From Vulcanimicrobiota bacterium (lineage in GTDB: Bacteria; Vulcanimicrobiota; Vulcanimicrobiia; Vulcanimicrobiales; Vulcanimicrobiaceae): a stretch of DNA of 9,517 nucleotides. Of the stretch, positions 1-6,351 are shown in pieces. Positions within the stretch are counted from its first letter, which is position 1; each line of letters begins with the position of its first letter. The stretch spans positions 1-9,517 of the forward strand of contig JAFAHB010000252.1 in NCBI GenBank assembly GCA_019237435.1, written 5' to 3'. A program made the translations under genes and the position numbers. Below the pieces are notes generated by a model. It was not told the DNA's origin and searched no databases. It saw only the letters and a program-made list of their open reading frames with translations.

Positions 1-68
1 GGTGTCATCCTGAGCCCTTCGACTCCGCTCAGGACAGGCTCCGCGCCGCAGGCGCGTAGCCGAAGAAC
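1..68. repeat. Dispersed palindromic repeat, composite copy
   Basis: Two adjacent hairpins are visible. In the first, TCCTGAGC (8-15) pairs perfectly with GCTCAGGA (27-34) around an 11-base loop. In the second, GGCTCCGCGCC (37-47) pairs with GGCGCGTAGCC (51-61) with one mismatch and a 3-base loop. The opening GTGTCATCCTGAGC (2-15) is identical to the start of the repeats at 8988 and 9014. The next part (16-34) is the reverse complement of other segments of the same family: 16-27 matches 9043-9054 and 23-34 matches 8994-9005. This copy therefore looks like two half-elements facing each other. The left boundary may lie outside the window. It reaches to within a few bases of the following GTG start. 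Confidence 0.75.
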
Positions 69-1616
69 GTGATTCGCCGAGATTTCGTCCGGAGCAGCGC
101 GGCCGCATTGGGTGTCGTCGTGCTGCCGGAGTTCGTCGCGCGCGGGAGCGTTGCGGCGCGCGGACGCGAACGGATCGCGATCGTCGGTGCGGGCATCGCG
201 GGATTGGTAACCGCCATGAGGTTGCGCGATGCGGGGATCGACGCAGTCGTCTACGAGTCGTCGTTACGGGTGGGCGGGCGCATGCATTCGGAGCGGAGCT
301 ATTGGGACAATGGCCAGCACACCGAATGGTGCGGCGCGATGATCGACTCGACGCACGCGAACATCCACTCGCTCGCGCGGCGATTCGGTCTTGCATTGCT
401 CGATACGCACGCGGCATGGCCGCCCGGCGCTCGCGACACGTGCTATCTCGACGGCTCGTATTATGCGATGTCCGATGCCGATCGCGACTTCGCCAAGATT
501 TATCCGGTGCTGCAAGACCAGCTCGGGCGAGTCAATGCGACGACGACCTACGCGAGCGCGACGCCGACCGCGCGCATGCTCGACGCGATGAGCATGCGCG
601 ATTGGATCGACCGCTACGTGCCGGGTGGTGGCGATTCGCAGCTGGGCCGGCTGATCTCGGAATCGTACCGCAACGAGTACGGTCGCGATACGACCGAGCT
701 GAGCGCGCTCAACCTCGTTGTGCAACTGGGTCAACAGCGGGATTACGAACGGACGCACCGGCTCAACGTGCTGGGCTACTCCGATCAGCGGTACATCCTC
801 GCACGCGGGAGCCAAGCGCTTCCGGAAGCAATTGCGGCTTGGCTTCCCGAAGGCAGCGTTCGACTCGGATGGCAGCTGCGCGGGCTGCGGCGAGTCGCCG
901 GCGGATCGTACGAGCTGCGGTTCGATCGTTCCGGCTCGCGGAACGTCGTGTATGCCGACCGTATCGTGCTCGCGATTCCCTTCATTGCATTACGGTCGCT
1001 CGATTATTCCGGTGCCGGATTCGATTCGGCGAAAGAAAACGCCATCGAAAATCTCGGTTACGGTTACCACACGAAGTTGCATTTGCAGTTCGAGCGGCGC
1101 GCATGGATGCGTCCGGAGCATCCGTGGCCTGAAGCTACGAGCGGTCAAATTTGGACGACGTTGTCGGTGCAAAGCGCGCTGGATTACTCGCTCGGCCAGC
1201 GCGGCGCCGACGGCCTCATCGAGGTCTTTACAGCGTCCGATCCCGCCATGCTCGATACACCGCCGATGCCCTATGCTCGGATCGAGCAGTCACGCGCCGT
1301 CGACTGGCGCGTGCGGCGGTTCTTCGAACAGCTCGATCGAATCTGGCCCGGCGTTTCCGCGAGCTGGAACGGTAGAGCCACGCTCGGAAACGCACAAGTG
1401 GATCCCAATATCCGTGCCAGCTATTCGTGTTGGCTGGTGGGGCAGTGCACGACGATCGCGGGTCACGAAGCGCGCGCGCAAGGCCGCGTGCACTTTGCCG
1501 GCGAGCACACGTCGGTCGCGTATCAGGGGTTCATGGAAGGCGGAGCCGAGTCGGGATTTCGCGCCGCCGACGAGATTCTCGCTGCCTATGGGATTCGCGA
1601 GAAGAAGGCAGGCTGA
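69..1616 (+). CDS. Tat-exported FAD-dependent amine oxidase (monoamine oxidase family)
   Basis: A 515-residue flavoprotein of the amine oxidase/protoporphyrinogen oxidase superfamily, which oxidises amines or amino acids with FAD and releases H2O2. Seen: a twin-arginine signal, RRDFV at residues 3-7 followed by a hydrophobic stretch to about 24; the Rossmann dinucleotide motif GAGIAG at 40-45; the ribose-binding acid E63; the GG doublet at 69-70 followed by RM; and near the C-terminus FAGEHT (476-481) followed by a GFMEGGAESG segment, the usual FAD-contacting end of this family. The GTG start is chosen because it puts the Tat motif at the extreme N-terminus; no good ribosome site precedes it. 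The protein is probably folded with FAD in the cytoplasm and exported. The substrate cannot be told from sequence. The repeat directly upstream leaves no room for its own promoter inside the window. selB follows 9 bases later on the same strand. Confidence 0.88.
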   Translation: MIRRDFVRSSAAALGVVVLPEFVARGSVAARGRERIAIVGAGIAGLVTAMRLRDAGIDAVVYESSLRVGGRMHSERSYWDNGQHTEWCGAMIDSTHANIHSLARRFGLALLDTHAAWPPGARDTCYLDGSYYAMSDADRDFAKIYPVLQDQLGRVNATTTYASATPTARMLDAMSMRDWIDRYVPGGGDSQLGRLISESYRNEYGRDTTELSALNLVVQLGQQRDYERTHRLNVLGYSDQRYILARGSQALPEAIAAWLPEGSVRLGWQLRGLRRVAGGSYELRFDRSGSRNVVYADRIVLAIPFIALRSLDYSGAGFDSAKENAIENLGYGYHTKLHLQFERRAWMRPEHPWPEATSGQIWTTLSVQSALDYSLGQRGADGLIEVFTASDPAMLDTPPMPYARIEQSRAVDWRVRRFFEQLDRIWPGVSASWNGRATLGNAQVDPNIRASYSCWLVGQCTTIAGHEARAQGRVHFAGEHTSVAYQGFMEGGAESGFRAADEILAAYGIREKKAG

Positions 1617-1625
1617 TCGGCCACA

Positions 1626-3497
1626 GTGCATATCGTCGGGACCGCCGGCCATGTCGACCACGGCAAGTCGGCGCTGATCGCCGCGCTCACCGGCACCAAC
1701 CCCGACCGGCTGATCGAAGAGCGGCTGCGGGGCATGACGCTGGACTTGGGCTTTGCGCACCTGCGCTTTGACGATGGCGTGGAAGGCGGCATCGTCGACG
1801 TGCCCGGCCACGAACGATTCCTGCACAATATGCTGGCCGGCGCCGCCGGAATGGAGCTTTTGCTGCTCGCGGTCGATGCCGGGGAAGGCGTGATGCCGCA
1901 AACGCTCGAGCATCTACAAATCTTGCAGTTTCTCAACGTCCGCCGCGTGCTCGTGGCGCTTACGAAGATCGACCTGATCGATCCGCCGCAGCGCGACGCC
2001 GCCGGCGACCGAGTTCGACGGCAATTGCAAGGAACGATCGCTGCCGACGCGCCGATTTACCCCGTTTCGTCGCTGAGCGGCGAAGGTCTCGACGCATTCA
2101 AGACCGCGCTACACTGCGAGCTCGCCGCGCTGACTCCGCGCAACTCAAACGCCCCGGTCTATCTGCCGATCGATCGCGTTTTTGCTCTTGCGGGCCTCGG
2201 CACGATTGTGACCGGAACCCTTATGCAAGGCAGCATCTCCGCGGGCGAGACACTGCTGCTCGAGCCGGGTGGCAAACCGGCGCACGTGCGCAGCATCGGC
2301 GTCTTCGGATCTACGTTGCAAAATGTCAACGCCGGATCGCGGGTCGCGCTCAACCTGCCGGGCATCGCTCGCCACGAGATTGCGCGCGGACAGGCCATCG
2401 TCGGACGCGAGTTCGGGGCGCGTTCCAGCTTTGCGGTGCGCTTCGTCCCACTGCAGAGCTCGACGGGGTTGCTGCGCCGTAAGCTGCCGGTGCGCGCCTA
2501 TATCGGATCGGCCGAAACCCTCGGAACGCTCGTCGTCGAAGACGCGCTCGACGCCGCGCTCGAGTTACGTGCGCAGCTTCATTTGCGCGAACCGGTCGTG
2601 GGTTTTCCGGGTTTGCGATTCGTGCTGCGAAGGCCGTCGCCGATGACGCTGCTCGGCGGCGGATTCATTGAAGGCATCGACGTGCAGCCGTCCGCCAACG
2701 GCGGCTTCACACGAGGCGAAGGCGCGGTGCTGGCCGTTTTGCGGGCGAAGCCGCTGGAGGCGCTCGAACCGCACGCTATCGCGCTTGCCGCGAATCTCCG
2801 CGAGAGCGCAGCGCGTGATGCCGCCGAGCGCCTCGTCGAGCGCGGTGAAGCGATTTGCGTTTCGAGGCCGCAGGCGTTCATGGAGGCCGCGGCCGCCGGC
2901 ACTCTCTTAACGCATGCGTTGGCGAGACTTGACGAAGTACACCACCGCGAGCCTTGGGCGATGGGTGCCACGTCGATTGCGCTGGCGCGGGCACTCGGCG
3001 TATCGGAGTCGCTTTTCGTGCGCGTGGCCGCGCATTTCGTCGAAGCCGGCCGGCTGATCAATCGCGGCGGATATTATGCGTCCGTGGATCATCGTCCGTC
3101 GTTGACGCCGGAACAGCGCGCGTTTCTCGATGGGCTCGTTCCGGCAGACGAGTTGCGTCCCTTTCAACCCGTTCCGTTCGCGGGCGTGGTTTCTGCCGTC
3201 AAACTTTCCCATGTAAGCGGGCTTTCGAAAGCCTTTGACACGACGCTCGCAAACGGCAGCTTCGTCAAAGTCGGCGACGATCTTTATCGCGACAGCCAGA
3301 TCGTACAGATTCGCGCGCGCGTCGAAGCGCATTTCAGCGGCCACGAACGAATGACGGCCGCCGAGTTTCGCGACCTGTTGGGCACCTCGCGCAAATACGC
3401 GCTTCCGCTGCTCGAATGGCTTGATTCGCGCGGCGTTACGATTCGCGACGGCGACTATCGAAAATTGCGCAAGCGAATGCCGGTTCTCAACGCGTGA
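1626..3497 (+). CDS. selB: Selenocysteine-specific translation elongation factor SelB
   Basis: A 623-residue GTPase that brings selenocysteyl-tRNA to the ribosome at UGA codons marked by a SECIS hairpin; the E. coli protein is of similar length. Seen: P-loop GHVDHGKS (8-15); switch I RGMTLDLGF (35-43), the SelB version of the EF-Tu RGxT motif; G3 DVPGHERF (58-65); G4 TKID (113-116). Domain II starts near 178 with YLPIDRVF and continues into GTIVTGT. Domain III follows, and the roughly 260-residue C-terminal part has the place and size of the four winged helices that bind SECIS RNA. The DLGFA signature and this long C-terminus separate it from EF-Tu, IF2 and CysN. The start is GTG; the nearby ATG is out of frame. 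The ribosome site is weak (GGCAGG inside the preceding gene's end), so coupling to the oxidase gene is plausible. No other sel gene is visible. The GNAT gene overlaps its stop. Confidence 0.95.
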   Translation: MHIVGTAGHVDHGKSALIAALTGTNPDRLIEERLRGMTLDLGFAHLRFDDGVEGGIVDVPGHERFLHNMLAGAAGMELLLLAVDAGEGVMPQTLEHLQILQFLNVRRVLVALTKIDLIDPPQRDAAGDRVRRQLQGTIAADAPIYPVSSLSGEGLDAFKTALHCELAALTPRNSNAPVYLPIDRVFALAGLGTIVTGTLMQGSISAGETLLLEPGGKPAHVRSIGVFGSTLQNVNAGSRVALNLPGIARHEIARGQAIVGREFGARSSFAVRFVPLQSSTGLLRRKLPVRAYIGSAETLGTLVVEDALDAALELRAQLHLREPVVGFPGLRFVLRRPSPMTLLGGGFIEGIDVQPSANGGFTRGEGAVLAVLRAKPLEALEPHAIALAANLRESAARDAAERLVERGEAICVSRPQAFMEAAAAGTLLTHALARLDEVHHREPWAMGATSIALARALGVSESLFVRVAAHFVEAGRLINRGGYYASVDHRPSLTPEQRAFLDGLVPADELRPFQPVPFAGVVSAVKLSHVSGLSKAFDTTLANGSFVKVGDDLYRDSQIVQIRARVEAHFSGHERMTAAEFRDLLGTSRKYALPLLEWLDSRGVTIRDGDYRKLRKRMPVLNA

Positions 3498-4021
3498 CCA
3501 GCGTGCTCGACGGCCGGAGTTGCCGCCTGCGGCCGTACCGGCCCGACGATGCGGCGGCGATATGCGCAGTAGCCGACGATTTCATGGTCGCGCGCTGGAT
3601 GACCCGGGCCTTTCCGCATCCGTATACTGAAGCCGATGCGCGGCGTTGGCTCGCGCATGCGACAACCGGCGCGCGCGGACGATTCTTTGCCATCGAGGTT
3701 GATGGCGTTTTGGCCGGCGGCATCGGCGTCGAGCCATTCAGCGGGGAGCGCAGCGGCGGCGGGGCCTTCGGGTACTGGCTCGGGCGCGCCTATTGGGGCC
3801 GCGGCATCGCAACCGACGCTGCGCGCCTGCTTTCCGATAGCGCTTTGCGAAGCGGGCTACGCCGGCTGGAAGCGCGCGTCTTCGCTCCAAACGTCGCTTC
3901 GGCTCGCGTGCTCGAGAAGTGCGGATTCGAGCTCGAGGGCCGCCTGCGCGCATACTATCTCGACCGCGACGACAACCTCTGCGATGCCCTGCAGTTCGCT
4001 CGATTAAGCGTGCTTAAGTAA
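3494..4021 (+). CDS. GNAT-family N-acetyltransferase, RimJ/RimL type
   Basis: A 175-residue acetyl-CoA-dependent acetyltransferase of the RimJ/RimL branch, whose members acetylate protein N-termini or small molecules. Seen: an opening LRPYRPDDA (12-20) typical of the branch; a central beta strand GYWLG (93-97); the acetyl-CoA pyrophosphate-binding segment WGRGIATDA (101-109); and N133 with S136 ahead of VLEKCGF (139-145), the conserved end of the fold. The GTG start overlaps the selB stop (GTGA), so translation is probably coupled to selB. An ATG start at the same N-terminus is absent. The substrate is unknown. A role linked to selenocysteine synthesis is only suggested by position; such genes often ride in operons without a shared pathway. 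Confidence 0.9.
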   Translation: MTSVLDGRSCRLRPYRPDDAAAICAVADDFMVARWMTRAFPHPYTEADARRWLAHATTGARGRFFAIEVDGVLAGGIGVEPFSGERSGGGAFGYWLGRAYWGRGIATDAARLLSDSALRSGLRRLEARVFAPNVASARVLEKCGFELEGRLRAYYLDRDDNLCDALQFARLSVLK

Positions 4022-4031
4022 CTTAGTACCC

Positions 4032-4060
4032 TTGCCACGCCTGATTGGCAGGCGTATACT
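4032..4060 (+). promoter_or_regulatory. Predicted sigma70-type promoter of the small secreted protein gene
   Basis: A -35 box TTGCCA (4032-4037, five of six to TTGACA) and a -10 box TATACT (4055-4060, five of six to TATAAT) are separated by exactly 17 bases. Transcription would start near 4067, giving a leader of roughly 50 bases before the ATG at 4116. This is the best promoter match I could find in the window. It is a prediction from boxes and spacing only. Confidence 0.65.
4037..4055. promoter_or_regulatory. Candidate operator: palindrome in the promoter spacer
   Basis: ACGCCTG (4037-4043) and CAGGCGT (4049-4055) are perfect inverted repeats around ATTGG. The palindrome fills the space between the -35 and -10 boxes and touches both. 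That is a common place for a repressor site, or for MerR-type activators, though the latter usually need a 19-20-base spacer rather than 17. It is not followed by a T-run, so an intrinsic terminator for the upstream GNAT gene is less likely. The binding protein is unknown. Confidence 0.45.
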
Positions 4061-4075
4061 TGGTTGACCTTCAAT

Positions 4076-4096
4076 GCGCGGCGTTTTCCGCCGCGC
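4076..4096 (+). other. 5' UTR hairpin ahead of the ribosome site
   Basis: GCGCGGCG (4076-4083) pairs perfectly with CGCCGCGC (4089-4096) around a TTTTC loop, a GC-only 8-base-pair stem. It sits a few bases before the Shine-Dalgarno site and would lie within the predicted leader transcript. It could stabilise the mRNA or influence initiation. It does not itself cover the ribosome site. Confidence 0.6.
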
Positions 4097-4102
4097 GAAG
4101 CC

Positions 4103-4110
4103 AAGGAGGT
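4103..4110 (+). promoter_or_regulatory. Strong Shine-Dalgarno site
   Basis: AAGGAGGT lies 5 bases before ATG 4116 and is a near-perfect anti-16S match. It decides the start: the earlier in-frame ATG at 4074 lacks such a site, and its reading frame runs through the 5' UTR hairpin. It is the strongest ribosome site seen in this window. Confidence 0.88.
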
Positions 4111-4115
4111 TCAGT

Positions 4116-4541
4116 ATGCGTGTTTTCCGTACGGCGATCGTTGTCGCCGTCGTTCTCGTGGCATTCGTGCTTGGGCGGCTTACTACTGCGTCGACTCCGG
4201 CCGCTGCCGCTTTTATGCCTCAGGCCACGACTTTTTCGCACTTTGAGTGCTACAACGCGGTGTTGCCGAAATTCAGCGGCGCACAGGTTAATCTCAAAGA
4301 TCAGTTTCAGTCGTACACCACGGGCGTCGGTCAACCCGAGCTCTTCTGCACGCCCGTAACGAAGACGGTGATAAGCGGTCCCAATATGCATGTTCCGCCA
4401 CCCGCCGATCACCTCACTTGTTATCAGATCCAGGGTCCAAACCCCAACCAAACCCGAACCTTTTACAATCAGTTCCAAAAAGGCCAAGTCAGCGTACAGT
4501 CGCCTGCACTGCTTTGCTTACCCACGCATAAGGTTGGGTGA
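4116..4541 (+). CDS. Small secreted protein with two DUF7450-like cysteine repeats
   Basis: A 141-residue exported protein. The start is fixed by the AAGGAGGT site. Residues 1-32 form a signal peptide: basic start, a hydrophobic core about 7-19, and an alanine-rich end at 29-32 that suits signal peptidase I. The mature part holds two related units. Unit 1 (about 42-83) has HFECY, DQF, LFC and a closing K. Unit 2 (about 99-139) has HLTCY, NQF, LLC and a closing K. The cysteine pairs C45/C78 and C102/C134 are 33 and 32 residues apart, so each unit may form one disulfide. The pattern resembles the DUF7450-type repeat I recall from environmental genomes; this is from memory and has no known function. 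The gene has its own promoter and terminator and is probably monocistronic. Confidence 0.85.
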   Translation: MRVFRTAIVVAVVLVAFVLGRLTTASTPAAAAFMPQATTFSHFECYNAVLPKFSGAQVNLKDQFQSYTTGVGQPELFCTPVTKTVISGPNMHVPPPADHLTCYQIQGPNPNQTRTFYNQFQKGQVSVQSPALLCLPTHKVG

Positions 4542-4568
4542 GGGCACGGGAAATCAATCGTTAGACGG

Positions 4569-4600
4569 AACCGGGCAGCCTGGGCTGCCCGGTTTCATTT
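4569..4600 (+). terminator. Intrinsic terminator after the secreted protein gene
   Basis: AACCGGGCAGC (4569-4579) pairs perfectly with GCTGCCCGGTT (4584-4594) around a 4-base loop, followed by TTTCATTT (4593-4600). The T-tract is interrupted by one C but is adequate. It lies between converging genes. On the minus strand the same stem is followed only by TTCCGTCT, so termination of the membrane operon there would be weaker. Confidence 0.8.
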
Positions 4601-4602
4601 CG

Positions 4603-5166
4603 CTAGCTCGGCATTTGCAAGAACAGCAGCAGAACGTAGGCTACCGTCAGAATCATTGCTTGCGCGGTGATCCACTCCTGGGCGCGGCGCGATTTGAGAA
4701 CGTACGCGATGAGTATCACGACGTCGAACGCGATCAAGAACGCGAAGTTGAGCGACGACGAGATGCGGCCCGTTCTTGCAAACTCCTCCGCTAGGCTTAA
4801 CACCGGCAAGAAAAACATCACCCCATAGAACCACGCGCGATTGCGAAAGTACCACTCGCCGAGGTCGAGCCGCGTCTCCTCACCCGCCGGCAGAACGAGC
4901 GCCGAGAGCAAAAAGAGATCGACCGGCACGAGCAGCTCGAGCCAGAACGCTCCAAAGCTCCATGTCGGCGTATGGCGTTCGCCCCACTGGGCCCACCAGT
5001 GCTGCACGGAAATGAAGAAGACCCAGATCGCCCACGCAAGCGGCGGCCAGTAGAAATCGACGCGCTCGCGAGCCGCCACGACCGCCGCAAGCCGGGTCAA
5101 GACGTTGGCGATCGCCAAGCCCAGTACGATCGACAGAAGGACGCTGAGATAATCGAATGCGGTCAC
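4603..5166 (-). CDS. Six-helix integral membrane protein, unknown function
   Basis: A 187-residue protein that is almost entirely membrane-embedded. By hydrophobicity the helices lie at about 5-24, 39-58, 69-91, 109-128, 137-157 and 166-184. The opening FDYLSVLLSIVLGLAIANVL resembles a widespread family of unnamed bacterial membrane proteins that I know only as hypothetical. The second helix region is rich in tryptophan (WPPLAWAIW, HWWAQW), and a WYFRNRAW segment links helices 3 and 4. No transporter, enzyme or channel motif is recognisable. The start is GTG, 4 bases after the stop of the RMD1-like gene, with no clear ribosome site, so it is probably translated by coupling as the second gene of a two-gene operon. 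Confidence 0.8.
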   Translation of the reverse strand: MTAFDYLSVLLSIVLGLAIANVLTRLAAVVAARERVDFYWPPLAWAIWVFFISVQHWWAQWGERHTPTWSFGAFWLELLVPVDLFLLSALVLPAGEETRLDLGEWYFRNRAWFYGVMFFLPVLSLAEEFARTGRISSSLNFAFLIAFDVVILIAYVLKSRRAQEWITAQAMILTVAYVLLLFLQMPS

Positions 5167-5170
5167 GACA

Positions 5171-6259
5171 CTAGAGGTGAAGCAACGTCAGAATACCGAT
5201 CACGACTTCGAACGCGACGAGCACGACGATGATCAGCTCCAGGAATTCGTCGCGCCGGCTGCGTGCTTCGTCGCTGAAGAACCGGTAGATCTCGCCGACG
5301 CTGGCGAGCTTCGTGTCGATCTGACGCTGCCAGTCGGCTAGACCGAGCCGCGCCGACGCCGCACGATAGATGCGAGCGTAGTACGCATCGCCGAGTACTT
5401 TGAGGGCGTTGCTCGAGCGATCCGTGAGCTCGAGCACGTCGACGATGAGATACCGCAGGGTCGCGGCCCGCTCGGCTTCGCGCCGGCCGCGCAGCGATCG
5501 CGACGGTTCGCCGGGCTGCATCTTGTAAATCGCGTCGAGCTCGCGATCCAAAAGCGCGTCGTACGTGCGCAGCTCCAGCAGCTGCGAGTTCGCGAACTCT
5601 AGGATCTCTTCGATCGCGCGCGCGCTTTCGCCGCGGTCGTAAACGATCGCCGTATCCCACTGAACGATCGTGAGGTCATCTTCGTGATACGCAAATCGCG
5701 CTCGCAGCGCCTCGCCCGTCTCGGTCGCGGAGAGCGCTCTGCGCTCGCCGAGCAGAAGACTCGCAAGCGCTGACGAGTGCTCGTGGAGCAACGCGTCGCC
5801 GGCGAGCGCAGCGCTAAAGCGCTCGATTTCGACGATGAGGTAATCTTCGATCAGGGCGGGATGACGCTCGTCGAACGCGGCCGAGTGCTCCTCACAGATT
5901 CGCATCACGGTCGAGTGCGCAACTTGCGCGATCCGTTCGTCGCTGCGGGCGCGTTCGGTGAGCGCGACGAGATCGTTCCACGAGCCGGCGGCCGGAAAGC
6001 TCAGCCGCAGCGAGATCACACCGTAATCGTAGAATTTCACCCGGACGCCGGCGCGCAAGCCGTCGAACTCTGCCTCGGAAAGGTTCGCGACCAGCGGCGG
6101 TGCCGGGAACTGCAAATAGGGCGGCGCGTCGCTTCGAAGTGGAAGCGCGGCGGGAGCTCGAGTGTCGCCGCCGAGCGCGCTCATTTTCGCTAAATCGATC
6201 GTGTCGGCGACGTCGAACAAGTGGTACGCTCGAACGGCGCCGTTAGCGATTTCGAGCAT
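5171..6259 (-). CDS. RMD1/DUF155-like membrane-anchored protein
   Basis: A 362-residue mostly soluble protein with one C-terminal transmembrane helix (about 340-360). An N-terminal alpha/beta part contains [11 protein letters not shown]. The helical C-terminal half has conserved-looking stretches: W201-D202, [11 protein letters not shown] (221-231), YDALLDREL (233-241), [16 protein letters not shown] (284-299), and a helix [15 protein letters not shown] leading to the membrane segment [17 protein letters not shown]. The last two features resemble the end of the RMD1/DUF155 (YagE-like) family, where a helical domain precedes LEW-type membrane anchors. This assignment is from memory of the family pattern and is less certain than the gene itself. 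Eukaryotic relatives (yeast Rmd1, mitochondrial RMND1) are membrane proteins; bacterial ones have no established role. Start: ATG 6259, preceded by AAGGCGG 4 bases away. It is the first gene of an operon with the six-helix protein and diverges from clpB. Confidence 0.72.
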   Translation of the reverse strand: MLEIANGAVRAYHLFDVADTIDLAKMSALGGDTRAPAALPLRSDAPPYLQFPAPPLVANLSEAEFDGLRAGVRVKFYDYGVISLRLSFPAAGSWNDLVALTERARSDERIAQVAHSTVMRICEEHSAAFDERHPALIEDYLIVEIERFSAALAGDALLHEHSSALASLLLGERRALSATETGEALRARFAYHEDDLTIVQWDTAIVYDRGESARAIEEILEFANSQLLELRTYDALLDRELDAIYKMQPGEPSRSLRGRREAERAATLRYLIVDVLELTDRSSNALKVLGDAYYARIYRAASARLGLADWQRQIDTKLASVGEIYRFFSDEARSRRDEFLELIIVVLVAFEVVIGILTLLHL

Positions 6260-6351
6260 TGTTCCGCCTTAGGGCGGGGTACGGTGCGTTCCTTCGGGTA
6301 AAGGACCCTCCTGCAACTATCGCTTCGGCGCCGCTGTATCATGGTTGGACA
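6260..6351. promoter_or_regulatory. Divergent intergenic region between the RMD1-like gene and clpB
   Basis: This gap of 92 bases must hold the signals for both directions unless transcription enters from elsewhere. Seen: a short palindrome, CCGCC (6264-6268) with GGCGG (6273-6277), covering the ribosome site of the minus-strand gene; and a possible clpB -10 box TATCAT (6337-6342) with no acceptable -35 at 16-18 bases. There is no CIRCE (TTAGCACTC/GAGTGCTAA), no HspR-type CTTGAGT/ACTCAAG pair, and no sigma32-like CTTGAA/CCCCAT pair, so classical heat-shock control is not visible here. Confidence 0.4.

Noticed and set aside
302..1132. Plus-strand open frame of 276 codons inside the amine oxidase gene
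   Set aside because: It lies in another frame of a clearly coding gene and encodes an arginine- and alanine-rich string with no domain.
4037..4055. Palindrome as intrinsic terminator of the GNAT gene
   Set aside because: No T-run follows on the plus strand, and the palindrome sits exactly between good -35 and -10 boxes, so an operator role fits better.
4074..4115. Upstream ATG giving a 155-residue secreted protein
   Set aside because: It would put an arginine-rich 14-residue stretch before the signal peptide and translate the leader hairpin. ATG 4116 has AAGGAGGT at ideal spacing.
6259..6351. Possible 31-residue N-terminal extension of ClpB from a TTG
   Set aside because: The extension has no ClpB-like sequence and its TTG overlaps the start codon of the divergent gene. 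The ATG at 6352 aligns with the known ClpB N-terminus.
6260..6351. CIRCE or HspR operator in front of clpB
   Set aside because: Neither inverted repeat is present; only short GC palindromes without that sequence are seen.
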